Shown: positions 35,340 to 43,986, counted from the stretch's first letter. The stretch is 64,000 nucleotides of DNA from Paenibacillus sp. sptzw28 (GCF_019550795.1 NZ_CP080545.1:3630001-3694000), one strand, 5' to 3'. A program made the numbers and translations. The notes: a model not told the origin generated them from the sequence alone.

Positions 35340-35903
35340 TCACCCGAACAGTTCCCGCAGATCTCGAAGCCTGGGCTTCTGCAGCCGGATCGTCATTTGA
35401 TCATCGCCCACCAGGACGCTCTGCACCTTAAGCGGTTTCGGCAGCCCGCTCCCAATCGGTATGAGGAAATCATCGAATAACGCCTTCGGCAGAACGAGGG
35501 ATTTCACTCTTGCTTCCTGGGCCGTTGCGACGAGGTCCGGTTCCTTCCACTCCAACCGGTATGTTACAGCAAGTCCAATATCAATACGCCCGAATACCTT
35601 GATATTGAGATCGGCGATTAAACGTTCTCCCGCAAGATGAATGCGCGCGCCGGTGATGCTAACACCCGGCCTATAATCAGCTTTACGCGCCAGCCCCTCT
35701 TTGACGAAATTGTTGATATCGTCCTCCGTAAGCACCAGATCAAGACTTTGATGTCGGACCATTTCCAGAGCTCTCTCACCAAGGGGCACCTCGGTATAAT
35801 TCAAGTTGAGGGCTTGATCGGGAGATATATGCCTTAATAAAATAACGATGCCTGAAATAATAACCGCAATAAAAACAAGTATGAATTTGATCCATCTGTT
35901 CAT
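35340..35903 (-). CDS. membrane-anchored YpmS-like (DUF2140) protein
   Basis: A 187-residue protein with an N-terminal transmembrane anchor (WIKFILVFIAVIISGIVILL) and an extracytoplasmic domain resembling the DUF2140/YpmS family, including LTEDDINNFV and the alternating strands LIADLNIKVFGRIDIGLAVTY cut by Ile/Val pattern. YpmS-type proteins are envelope proteins of unknown role. Start set at 35903, with GAGGTGG upstream. Confidence 0.75.
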   Translation of the reverse strand: MNRWIKFILVFIAVIISGIVILLRHISPDQALNLNYTEVPLGERALEMVRHQSLDLVLTEDDINNFVKEGLARKADYRPGVSITGARIHLAGERLIADLNIKVFGRIDIGLAVTYRLEWKEPDLVATAQEARVKSLVLPKALFDDFLIPIGSGLPKPLKVQSVLVGDDQMTIRLQKPRLRDLRELFG

Positions 35904-36038
35904 CTTGTGCTGCCACCTCGCGCTTGTTAAGTCCTCCCACAATTATAACATCGGGTCGCTTGCGAGGAAGCGTTTTTAATCATCCAAAATATAAAAATCC
36001 TGCACTTGTATGTGCAGGATTTCATCCTGAAGCTCGGC

Positions 36039-36557
36039 CTACGCCTGGACCAAATCGGGCCTTTTTATTTGAAGCGGAGGGGGAATCAGCCAGCCCTTCT
36101 CCTTGTTCATCCTCAGGATTCTAAGTCCCATTGCGGTCTTGGTCGCATGATATTTGGCGAACAGCGCGCCGATATCCTCGCGGATGGATTTGCCCATCAT
36201 TGAACTGCACGCGACCATACCCATCGATGAATCCGCCGCAGTCTTCATTGCGATTTCCTGGTCGCTGAATCTTGCTCCCACCGGAATGTCCTCAAGCTTG
36301 GCCTCCGGCCGCTCCGGCAGTGCAGGAGCAGGAGCAATACCGTTATGAGTAAGTATGGTATCGCATTCGCTGACCTCCAGCTCGGCCTGATTGATAAGGT
36401 CGTGCAATACGCTTTTCAGTTCCTTGTCACCGGCATGATACTGCAGCGCGCGGTAGTTGGAGATGCATCCTTTGGCCATTGCCGAGAACTGCCACAGATC
36501 GTAGACTTCACCGTAATGCAAAGGCTCATTCTTCGGGTTACCGCCCAATATACCCAT
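36039..36557 (-). CDS. DUF3231 / spore-coat-like four-helix protein
   Basis: A 172-residue protein matching DUF3231, a family widespread in spore formers and related in fold to CotF-type ferritin-like coat proteins. Helical segments with NEPLHYGEVYDLW, HDLINQAELEVSE and SSMMGKSIREDI are visible. Start at ATG 36557 because AAGGAG is nine bases upstream; the in-frame ATG at 36566 would abut the ribosome site. Its start lies 1 base from the stop of the small gene before it, suggesting translational coupling. Confidence 0.8.
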   Translation of the reverse strand: MGILGGNPKNEPLHYGEVYDLWQFSAMAKGCISNYRALQYHAGDKELKSVLHDLINQAELEVSECDTILTHNGIAPAPALPERPEAKLEDIPVGARFSDQEIAMKTAADSSMGMVACSSMMGKSIREDIGALFAKYHATKTAMGLRILRMNKEKGWLIPPPLQIKRPDLVQA

Positions 36558-36558
36558 G

Positions 36559-36720
36559 CTAGACATCTCCTTCAATCGTTGGTGGCTCATTCGGCACAAA
36601 TACCTCTTGCTTCGCCAGCTGATGTATTCCGTCACTGGTGCCGGCGGCGTAAACATCGCTAAGCAGCTCTCGTGTAAGGGCATCGCCCTCGAGCTTCGAT
36701 GAATCCCGATTCTCTTCCAT
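36559..36720 (-). CDS. small hypothetical protein coupled to the DUF3231 gene
   Basis: A 53-residue soluble, acidic protein beginning MEENRDSSKLEGDALTREL and ending in a hydrophilic tail. No family recognised. Start at 36720 with AAGGAG nine bases upstream, a spacing identical to that of the following DUF3231 gene. The two are likely translated together and probably expressed in sporulation. Confidence 0.6.
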   Translation of the reverse strand: MEENRDSSKLEGDALTRELLSDVYAAGTSDGIHQLAKQEVFVPNEPPTIEGDV

Positions 36721-36858
36721 AGTCATTGTCTCCTTCATTAACTGCTGGTGGAACAACTTACCTGCTATGCTTTAAAGGTAATATCTGTTTGACTGCTTCA
36801 TTATCTGCATTCGCAATAATTTTATTCCACTGCATGAAGAAGGGCTGACCGGGGCATT

Positions 36859-37695
36859 TTAGAAATAAACGACATAGACGATCACTGCCAGAATAATCCG
36901 GTAAACGGCGAACGGTACGAGCTTAACTCTGTTGATAAGCTTCAGGAAGAAACGTATCGAGATCAATGCAAACACAAAGGCGCTGACAAAGCCTGCGATA
37001 AAAAACGGCAGGGCGTCTAATGTGAAGTACTGCCAGTTCTTAAGCAGCGAGATCAAGCTGGCCCCAAGCATAATAGGAACGGCCATAATAAAGGTGAAAT
37101 CGGCTGCTGCGCGGTGACTCATTCCAAGCAGGACGCCACCGGAAATAGTCGAGCCTGACCGGGAGAATCCCGGCCATAAAGAAAAACATTGAATGAGCCC
37201 CACGGTTAGCGCCTGCTTGTAGGTAATTTGGTCGACAGTCTGGACTTTTGGAACTTTGGCGCGGAATTTATCCGCTGCAATCATGAATATAGCACCTATG
37301 ACCAATCCTGCTAATACCGTTCCGGTGGAAAATAAATGTTCATCGATATAATCCTCAAACAGCAGTCCCAAAATACCTGCGGGAAGCAGACCGACAATAA
37401 CCTGAGTAAGTTTAAGACGCCCCTCCCCTTGGGCGGTTGGCCCGCTCCGCCTTTTCAATTTCAGTCCCAAGAGATCGAGAAACCGGTCTTTAAAGATAAT
37501 GACGACGGCCAGAATCGATCCGAGCTGAATAACGACTTTAAACGTATTGGCTACATATTTGGTTAGAAACTGTTCGGACTGAAGCCACATATCGTCTACA
37601 ATGACCATATGTCCGGTAGACGATACCGGCGCGAATTCCGTAACTCCTTCGACAAACCCAAGCACGATCGCTTTTAATATCTCAATAATGTTCAC
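36859..37695 (-). CDS. uppP: undecaprenyl-diphosphatase UppP (BacA family), second copy
   Basis: A 278-residue membrane enzyme with EGVTEFAPVSSTGHMV and WPGFSRSGSTISGG, both active-site motifs intact. The start is GTG, and its G is the last base of the TAG stop of the preceding DedA gene (one-base overlap), with GGGAGAG upstream. It is the last gene of an operon that opens with a BceRS-type system and BceAB-type transporter, so it is expected to be induced by bacitracin-like drugs and to regenerate undecaprenyl phosphate. Confidence 0.93.
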   Translation of the reverse strand: MNIIEILKAIVLGFVEGVTEFAPVSSTGHMVIVDDMWLQSEQFLTKYVANTFKVVIQLGSILAVVIIFKDRFLDLLGLKLKRRSGPTAQGEGRLKLTQVIVGLLPAGILGLLFEDYIDEHLFSTGTVLAGLVIGAIFMIAADKFRAKVPKVQTVDQITYKQALTVGLIQCFSLWPGFSRSGSTISGGVLLGMSHRAAADFTFIMAVPIMLGASLISLLKNWQYFTLDALPFFIAGFVSAFVFALISIRFFLKLINRVKLVPFAVYRIILAVIVYVVYF

Positions 37696-38327
37696 TATTT
37701 AATCTCTCCCAAGTGCCGCCCGGCTTTTCTCCGTTTACGAACGTATAAGATAATCAAAACGATCAAGCCTAAACCAATTCCCGCATATGTAAAATTCGAA
37801 TAAACGTCCATGAAGCCGAGGATTTCCTGCCAAGATTCTCCCAGAGAAGCTCCAATCAGCACAAGAATAATATTCCAGATCAAGGTTCCTATTGTTGTAA
37901 ACAAGACGAACAGCCAGAATTTCATGCCGGACATTCCCGCGGGAATGGAAATAAGACTTCGTATAAGCGGAATCATCCGGCAGAACAGCACCGTCCAATA
38001 GCCGTATTTCTCGAACCATCTATTGGCTTTATGGATATCTTCCTTGGTGAGGCGCAGGATATGACCCCAGCGGCTAACGATTAGCTCCAGCCTTTCCACC
38101 TGAAGAAGATGGCCGATCCCGTAAAGAATAACCGCTCCGGCAACAGAGCCGGCTGTAGCTGCCGCAATCACTCCGGGAACCGTCAAATCTGTATGGGTAG
38201 TCATAAAGCCGCCGAATGTGAGAATGACCTCCGAGGGAATCGGGGGAAAAACATTTTCAAGAGCAATCATGACCACGATGCCGAGATACCCGAACTGTTC
38301 CATAAATGCGGTAATCCAATTTTGCAT
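37695..38327 (-). CDS. DedA-family protein (probable undecaprenyl phosphate flippase)
   Basis: A 210-residue membrane protein with the family's conserved acidic/amphipathic loop ENVFPPIPSEVIL near residue 24 and the arginine motif CRMIPLIRSLISIPAG near 117-132. Both arginines are kept, unlike in the fusion protein at 30129. Members have been shown to return undecaprenyl phosphate across the membrane. The ATG overlaps the TAA of the BceB-like gene and its own stop overlaps the start of uppP, so bceB, dedA and uppP are tightly coupled. Confidence 0.9.
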   Translation of the reverse strand: MQNWITAFMEQFGYLGIVVMIALENVFPPIPSEVILTFGGFMTTHTDLTVPGVIAAATAGSVAGAVILYGIGHLLQVERLELIVSRWGHILRLTKEDIHKANRWFEKYGYWTVLFCRMIPLIRSLISIPAGMSGMKFWLFVLFTTIGTLIWNIILVLIGASLGESWQEILGFMDVYSNFTYAGIGLGLIVLIILYVRKRRKAGRHLGEIK

Positions 38328-40318
38328 TAGCGTAGACCTCCGTTAACTAAAGCTTTCTTCAGGTTTCGTAGATATCGGTTGCGGATGAAGAAGAAATAGA
38401 AAATTTGGGCGATGAAAAAGCTGACCAGAACAACACCCATCTCACTTGCAATAGATAGGAAAAAGAACTTTTGGAGAGCAATAAAGGCGAAAACACTGTG
38501 AACACCCGCGAATCCTATCGGCACAAAAAACAACAATGCCAGCTGCCTCGTGACAATTTTAGTGAGCTCCGGGTCCGTTAATCCGATCTTGGCTATCGTT
38601 GCAAACTGGCGGCGGTCATAGTCAAGGTCGGCATATAGACGGAAATAGAGAAAGCTGCCGGCCGCGATGAAAAATACGGTTCCGATTAGCAGAGCAACAA
38701 ACAGCATGATGCTGTATAAGCCGCTTTGCACCTCCTGCAGAGTCCCGCTTATGGTGATCGCATAAGGCTTGCTCATGTCATATCTGACTGCGCCATCCTT
38801 TGCCAGGTGACCCGCGATCCCCATTGTTTGTTCAAAATCATGAACATAGAATCCCGTATACCGGTCGATTTTGGCCGGGGCTGCGATCAGGTCGAATAAT
38901 TGATCGCTGACAACCAGCCCGCTGAAGGTGCCGTCAATATCCTCGTCAAAGTCAGTTATGTTCAAATCCTCGTCAAGGTCGGCCAGTAAGTAATCGGGTA
39001 CGGCCACATGTTCCGTATAACCTTTCTCGCGAATGACGAGGTTATTTTCCTTCAACGTATACTCTGTCATCCCGCGTTCAGTTAGGTAGGCTTTATCCCT
39101 TTGCGAAGCTATCATGACCAGCGCCTGGCTTCCGGTTAACGTTTGTTCCCGGAAGGTGAATCCTGCCATATTTACTGCTTTCCTGTAATCTGAGAATGAT
39201 ATCAGGTGCAGCTGTTTCGCCGTGGAACCGGGTGTGGACGATACCGCATCCGCATATTTTATCGGCAGTGTGAAGCTTTCATACGGGATGCCTTTGGCTG
39301 ACAATTCTTCCCGAATCTCCATCAGGTGCTGCTGTTCGACCCGGCTGCCGTCTTTCGCGAGATAGCCGACAGCGGCCGGGTAATCTTCGCGGAATTGTTT
39401 GGATAACGTATTTATAGAAGTAAATACGCCAACCGAGCAGAACGAAACAGTCGAAATAACGGTTACCATAAAGAACATCCGGGCGTTGTCCTTCAGACGG
39501 TACGCAAGACTCGAAATCATGACAATATTGGTCCTTCTCAAAAAAAACGGCCTGCGTTTCTTGAGTATCTTGATCATGTGAACACTAAGCTGGGTGTAAA
39601 AGAAATAGGAACCGGTAATAGTCATTGCCGTGACCGGCAGCATGCGTACATATACCGTGGCAACCGTGGCGGTTGCCGCCAAATAGTAGGCCGCAATCAG
39701 GAGTACTGCGGCAAGAATCGATAGAAATACGGAGCTCCTCGGATCGGATTTTGGTTTCTGACCGGCTTGAAACAATTCGATTAACTTATTCGTGCGCGTA
39801 AGCACGGACGTGCAAATCGAAATAATCAGGAACAGCAGCACGAATGAGCTGACCGTAAGCGCCAGTACCTGCCATGAAACATACAAGGGCATGGACGGAA
39901 TCCCCAGAAAGCTGGAACCGACCATAAGGAATAGCTTTCCCGTCAATAAACCACCCAAAATTCCCGTCATGATGGACCCAAGCCCGATGATCATATTTTC
40001 AAGAAAAACCATCCGGTTCAATTGGCCTTTGGTCATACCGTGCATAATCAGGATCCCGAATTCCCGCTTTCGCGTCTTCAGAAACGAACTGACCGAATAA
40101 AGAACGAATAAGAACGAGAACACATACATGATACATTCGGCCGCCATCATCGCTTGAACGGCAATGCTCGCTATAACGCCTTCCTTAACGTTCGGATTGA
40201 AGATGAACAACGCGCAAACGAAGAATATCATGACTGAGAAGGCGCTGCTGAAGAAATACGCGGCGTATGTCCGCTTGTTGCGGGTGACATTTCTATAAGC
40301 GAACTGCCGAAATGTCAC
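38327..40318 (-). CDS. BceB-type FtsX-like ABC permease
   Basis: A 663-residue permease of the peptide-antibiotic resistance type: about ten helices, with a large extracellular domain between roughly residues 300 and 540. The first cytoplasmic stretch reads FRQFAYRNVTRNKRTYAAYF. Start is GTG 40318 with GGGAGGGG upstream; the frame stays open 48 codons more within the ATPase gene, overlapping it by 26 bases. Together with the ATPase it would detach bacitracin-like drugs from undecaprenyl pyrophosphate and signal to the kinase. Confidence 0.92.
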   Translation of the reverse strand: MTFRQFAYRNVTRNKRTYAAYFFSSAFSVMIFFVCALFIFNPNVKEGVIASIAVQAMMAAECIMYVFSFLFVLYSVSSFLKTRKREFGILIMHGMTKGQLNRMVFLENMIIGLGSIMTGILGGLLTGKLFLMVGSSFLGIPSMPLYVSWQVLALTVSSFVLLFLIISICTSVLTRTNKLIELFQAGQKPKSDPRSSVFLSILAAVLLIAAYYLAATATVATVYVRMLPVTAMTITGSYFFYTQLSVHMIKILKKRRPFFLRRTNIVMISSLAYRLKDNARMFFMVTVISTVSFCSVGVFTSINTLSKQFREDYPAAVGYLAKDGSRVEQQHLMEIREELSAKGIPYESFTLPIKYADAVSSTPGSTAKQLHLISFSDYRKAVNMAGFTFREQTLTGSQALVMIASQRDKAYLTERGMTEYTLKENNLVIREKGYTEHVAVPDYLLADLDEDLNITDFDEDIDGTFSGLVVSDQLFDLIAAPAKIDRYTGFYVHDFEQTMGIAGHLAKDGAVRYDMSKPYAITISGTLQEVQSGLYSIMLFVALLIGTVFFIAAGSFLYFRLYADLDYDRRQFATIAKIGLTDPELTKIVTRQLALLFFVPIGFAGVHSVFAFIALQKFFFLSIASEMGVVLVSFFIAQIFYFFFIRNRYLRNLKKALVNGGLR

Positions 40319-41063
40319 GACTCTCCCCTCCCAACAGCGACAGCATGTCGAGAATTTTCTGGAAGAACGTCTGGCGGTTGTTACCGCGATAAATCTCGTT
40401 ATAAAATTTGCCGTCCTTAATAAATATGACCCGATGACAGTAGCTGGCGGCGGCGGCATCATGCGTAACCATAAGAGTCGTCGCCCGTTCTTGTTCGTTA
40501 ATGGCCGAGAGCGTCTCCATTACGTCCCTCGAAGCTTTCGAGTCCAGGTTTCCCGTCGGCTCATCCGCCAGGATCAGCGACGGCCGATGAATGATCGCCC
40601 TTGCAATCGCTGTCCGCTGCATCTGCCCTCCCGATATTTCATAGGTCCGTTTCTTCAAAATACTTTCGATGCCCAGCTTCCTCGCCACTTCCATTAACCG
40701 TCTGTCCATTTCTTTCACGGACGCACCGTCCAGCGTGAGCGGCAGCACGATATTTTCTTCAACGGTTAACGAGTCAAGCAAATTAAAATGCTGGAACACA
40801 AAACCCAGCTGATGCCGGCGAAATAATGCCGTCTCTTTCCTGTTTAAACCGTGCGGATCCTTCCCGTTAATCCGGACCTCTCCGGAAGTAGGCTCGTCAA
40901 TCGTAGCGATTACGTTGAGCAGGGTCGTTTTCCCGCTCCCGGATGGTCCCATTATTCCGACGAATTCGCCGCCCTCAACACAAAATTGAACATTATCCAA
41001 TGCTTTATTGGACACTTTGCCTTCGTAAATTTTCGATACGTTTTTCACATCCAAAATAGACAC
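40293..41063 (-). CDS. BceA-type ABC transporter ATPase
   Basis: A 256-residue ATPase of the MacB/BceA group: Walker A GPSGSGKTTLLN, Q loop FVFQHFNLLD, signature reading ISGGQMQR (Ile in place of the usual Leu), Walker B LILADEPTGNLD, H loop VTHDAAAA. It is separated from the kinase gene by 96 bases that contain a TATAAT -10 without a recognisable -35, as expected of a promoter activated by a BceR-type regulator. Confidence 0.92.
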   Translation of the reverse strand: MSILDVKNVSKIYEGKVSNKALDNVQFCVEGGEFVGIMGPSGSGKTTLLNVIATIDEPTSGEVRINGKDPHGLNRKETALFRRHQLGFVFQHFNLLDSLTVEENIVLPLTLDGASVKEMDRRLMEVARKLGIESILKKRTYEISGGQMQRTAIARAIIHRPSLILADEPTGNLDSKASRDVMETLSAINEQERATTLMVTHDAAAASYCHRVIFIKDGKFYNEIYRGNNRQTFFQKILDMLSLLGGESRDISAVRL

Positions 41064-41159
41064 CTGTAACGGCTCCCTTATCGTTTTTTTGAAACGATCG
41101 TTATGTCTTGATTATATAAGTCCAGGTACGGCTCAGCTATCGTTCAAGATTACATTTGC

Positions 41160-42146
41160 TTACAGCTTTGTAAGGTTGAATATTATCCGGACGACCGTTC
41201 CTTCCCCGGCGGTTGATTCCAGTTCAACCCGGTGGCCAAGCTTACCGCATATTTGCTTAACGAGATAAAGTCCCATCCCGGTCGACTCCTGAAAATTACG
41301 TCCATTCTCACCCGTAAAATAAGGATCGAAGATGCGCGGCAGATCGCCGGCCGGAATTCCGACGCCTTCATCCTGGATTTCCAGTACCCCGTTTACGCCA
41401 TGAATATATCCGTGAAAATGAATCTTTCTATTGTCTTCCACTGTATATCTGACCGCATTCGTAATAAGCTGCGTTATGACGAACGAAAGCCATTTCTCAT
41501 CCGAGGCGATACCAATCCTGCCTTCCATCCGAATAACGGGGAAAATCCGGCTGCGGATAAACAGCCGCTTCTGACTTGACGTAACGGTTCGTATAATAGT
41601 TTCCAGGTCCAGCGCTTCAACAACAAAGTCGTGCTCGAACGCATCAAGCCGCGCTGTATATAATACCATCTCAAGCCCTTTTTTTAACTTGTCTAATTCA
41701 TCGCCGATGGCATGCAGGCGCGGCTCGTCTTCGTTTTGAATCATTAGGTGGATGACCGATACAGGAGTTTTCATCTGATGTACCCACTGATTTATGAACT
41801 GAATATGATCGTCGATTTTGTGCCTATAGCGGAGAATATCCTTCTGATAATGACGGAATTGGCTTTTTAGAAGATGCTGTAAGCCTTCAGCCAGAGGGGT
41901 TTGCTGATTATTTCCCGCAAAATCTTCACTGCCGGCGAGCGGATTTTCCATCCGGTTATAGAAACTGCGATTCGTGAGATATCGGTATATTAGATAGCCT
42001 ATAAAGAGGCACCCGCTTAGCAAGCATGCATATAAGCTGACCGCAAGGCTGCGGTGGCCGTCAAGCCGGTATATAAGCGTAATGACAAGCAGCTGAGCAA
42101 GATATATGTAAAAAAGAGGGAGCTGCTCACGCAGGAAAAGCTTCAT
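41160..42146 (-). CDS. BceS-type intramembrane-sensing histidine kinase
   Basis: A 328-residue kinase with two closely spaced N-terminal helices (about 11-27 and 36-56) and almost no extracellular loop, the design of BceS kinases that are triggered by their partner transporter. The phospho-His is in NQWVHQMKTPVSVIHLM, with ITQLITNAVRYT and GMGLYLVKQICGKLGH in the ATPase. Its start overlaps the regulator stop by one base. Confidence 0.92.
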   Translation of the reverse strand: MKLFLREQLPLFYIYLAQLLVITLIYRLDGHRSLAVSLYACLLSGCLFIGYLIYRYLTNRSFYNRMENPLAGSEDFAGNNQQTPLAEGLQHLLKSQFRHYQKDILRYRHKIDDHIQFINQWVHQMKTPVSVIHLMIQNEDEPRLHAIGDELDKLKKGLEMVLYTARLDAFEHDFVVEALDLETIIRTVTSSQKRLFIRSRIFPVIRMEGRIGIASDEKWLSFVITQLITNAVRYTVEDNRKIHFHGYIHGVNGVLEIQDEGVGIPAGDLPRIFDPYFTGENGRNFQESTGMGLYLVKQICGKLGHRVELESTAGEGTVVRIIFNLTKL

Positions 42147-42844
42147 TATTCACTCCCCCAGTTCGGCAGCAGCCTGTACCCTTGACCGCGAATTGTTTGC
42201 AGAGCATCATTAATGTTTAATGTCGTTAATTTTTTGCGGACGCGGTTCACGTAAACGTTCAACGTATTATCGTCAACGAACGTTTCATCATCCCATATTT
42301 TCTCCAGCAGCCGGTCACGGCTCACCACCCGCTCTGACTTCTTCATCAGCTCATCCATTATTTTCGCTTCGGTGTGGCTGATTTCCACTTTAGCATCCTT
42401 AAACGAGAGAATTAGCCGTTCGATATCCAGTGTTAATCCTTCGACTTCAATTGACCGTTCATTAAACGTCCCCGCATATGTACCGTAAGCCCGGCGAAGC
42501 AGGCTTTTAATTTTGGCTGTTGCAATTTCATAGTCGAAAGGCTTTGTAATATAATCATCCGCCCCGTTTTCAATAGCCATTACTTGATCCATTTTCCCTT
42601 CGCGTGCGGAAATAAAAAGAATAGGACAAGTGGAACTGCCGCGAATTTGCCGGCACCAATAATATCCGTCATACTTAGGCAAATTTATATCCATCAGGAC
42701 GAGATGAGGTGCAAATTGTTCAAACTCGGATTGCACCTTCTCAAAATTAACCACCGCTTGAGTTGTATAGCCGAATTTATGCAAATGCTCTTCGAGCAAG
42801 CTGACAAGCCCCTTGTCGTCTTCAACAATAAGAATTCTAAACAT
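42146..42844 (-). CDS. BceR-type OmpR-family response regulator
   Basis: A 232-residue regulator: receiver domain (VEDDKGL, phospho-Asp in VLMDINLPKYDGYYW, Lys in YITKPFDYE) and winged helix ending IRGQGYRLLPN. The INLPKYDGYYWC segment is typical of BceR regulators. It heads the run regulator, kinase, ATPase, permease, DedA, UppP. Confidence 0.92.
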   Translation of the reverse strand: MFRILIVEDDKGLVSLLEEHLHKFGYTTQAVVNFEKVQSEFEQFAPHLVLMDINLPKYDGYYWCRQIRGSSTCPILFISAREGKMDQVMAIENGADDYITKPFDYEIATAKIKSLLRRAYGTYAGTFNERSIEVEGLTLDIERLILSFKDAKVEISHTEAKIMDELMKKSERVVSRDRLLEKIWDDETFVDDNTLNVYVNRVRKKLTTLNINDALQTIRGQGYRLLPNWGSE

Positions 42845-42904
42845 GATTCACTCATCCTTTACCCGTATTCTCTTCCGCTGAGGGTGCAGCAGCCGTAATA
42901 ACGT

Positions 42905-43171
42905 CTAAACGTATGCCTCAAACAGCTTATATATATAATCCAGCGCTTCTTCCTCGTCTTTCCCTTTGGTTACTAAACGAATAGCAGTGCCGGTTTTGAT
43001 GGGCAGCAGCAGCATGCCAAGCAGGCTCTTCACATCCACGAAGCATTCCAGGCCGTCTTCATTCGTATATTCCATTCTGATATCTGAGATAAACCGTGAG
43101 GATTTTGCCGAGATTTCTGTCAGATCGCTTCGCTGAATATTAGCATTAATGATAAACCGGTGTACTCTCAT
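42905..43171 (-). CDS. HPr-fold protein without the phospho-histidine
   Basis: An 88-residue protein, the length of HPr, aligning with it through MEY...VDVKSLLGMLLLPIKTG, where HPr has the Ser46 region KSIMGVMSLG. The equivalent serine is Ser49. The active-site loop (G-[IL]-H-A-R-P in HPr) is NIQRSDLTEIS here, with no histidine; the only His is residue 4. It therefore cannot act as an ordinary PTS phosphocarrier and may resemble Crh, which keeps the regulatory serine but has lost His15. Start at 43171, with GAAGGTGGG upstream. Confidence 0.8.
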   Translation of the reverse strand: MRVHRFIINANIQRSDLTEISAKSSRFISDIRMEYTNEDGLECFVDVKSLLGMLLLPIKTGTAIRLVTKGKDEEEALDYIYKLFEAYV

Positions 43172-43271
43172 GTGACCCACCTTCCCCCGATTAATAATCC
43201 GCCGCTTATGCGCAACTATAAGTTTACTACCATTGGAGGAACCAAGTAAATCATCCCGGACAGGCTCGCAA

Positions 43272-43300
43272 CAAAAAAAGACGTTCCGCGAGGAACGTCT
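43272..43300 (-). terminator. terminator after the CotF-like gene
   Basis: AGACGTTCC and GGAACGTCT form nine perfect pairs around GCGA, followed on the minus strand by TTTTTTTG. It starts 20 bases beyond the stop codon at 43320. Confidence 0.9.
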
Positions 43301-43319
43301 CTTCTTATAAGCTCCCGGC

Positions 43320-43958
43320 TTACTGCATGTTAAACGGAGCCATCTGTTGATTTGCCTGCATCTGTTGATTTGCCTGCATCTGTTGATTTGCCTGCATCTG
43401 TTGATTAGCCTGCATCGCTCCAGATGGAGCATATGCGCTCAGGACTGTATCTGTCGTCACTTCTTTCATCGTAGGGACTTGATAATAGCCTCTCTGATTC
43501 ATATAGCCCCATACTTCATAGGCTTGCTCCGCGCAATTGATGGCTCCTTGCTGGAGCGTGTGGCGAAGCTGCGGGTTCGCGCATTCCAACGCGCCCATCA
43601 TTTTTTTCGCGGCGCCATTTTTATGACAGCTCAGCATTGCGCTCGCCACGTCGCGATCATTCAACTCATTGATTCCGGAGACCGGTCTATGCTGAGCGGG
43701 ATGGTCGAGTCCGTAAGTCGGCGAAACATTACGGGGCGACTGATAAGTGACCGCCTGGCCTGCGCCTTGTTGCTGAAGCAGTTGAACCGTACTATTGTAT
43801 TCCTGCGTCAAAAACTGAAGCTGATGATCGAGCAGCTGTGCAAGATGCTGGTCCTTCACGTAGGGACGCAGCAGTTGAAAATGATTTGCCGTGTTAATTG
43901 CTTCCGTTAATATCTCGTGTACTTCCATTACCTCATGAGCGCCTAAATGTGCAGCCAT
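43320..43958 (-). CDS. CotF-family spore coat protein with C-terminal QANQQM repeats
   Basis: A 212-residue protein with two CotF-like helical segments: VMEVHEILTEAINTANHFQ with KDQHLAQLLDHQLQF, and NDRDVASAMLSCHKNGAAKK with AINCAEQAYEVWGYMNQRGYY. It is followed by a tail of four MQANQQ hexapeptides. It is expected to be assembled in the spore coat or on the spore surface. It forms a short sporulation cluster with the acidic protein gene before it, and ends in a strong terminator. Confidence 0.88.
   Translation of the reverse strand: MAAHLGAHEVMEVHEILTEAINTANHFQLLRPYVKDQHLAQLLDHQLQFLTQEYNSTVQLLQQQGAGQAVTYQSPRNVSPTYGLDHPAQHRPVSGINELNDRDVASAMLSCHKNGAAKKMMGALECANPQLRHTLQQGAINCAEQAYEVWGYMNQRGYYQVPTMKEVTTDTVLSAYAPSGAMQANQQMQANQQMQANQQMQANQQMAPFNMQ
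43341..43412. repeat. four 18-base tandem repeats inside the coat gene
   Basis: Four copies of an 18-base unit (plus strand CATCTGTTGATTTGCCTG), three identical and the last with one change, encode the hexapeptide repeats. The near identity at synonymous positions points to recent slippage expansion. Confidence 0.9.
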
Positions 43959-43986
43959 TATGTAGCCTCCGTTTGTTTTCTAGTTT

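Noticed and set aside
42905..43432. An N-terminally extended form of the HPr-like protein with RCRQIN repeats
   Set aside because: The extension is the antisense-frame shadow of the coat gene repeats, passes through a terminator, and the ATG at 43171 has a proper ribosome site and matches HPr length.
43347..43910. A plus-strand frame beginning with repeated ICLHLL units
   Set aside because: The repeats are simply the reverse reading of the coat gene's 18-base repeats; no ribosome site.
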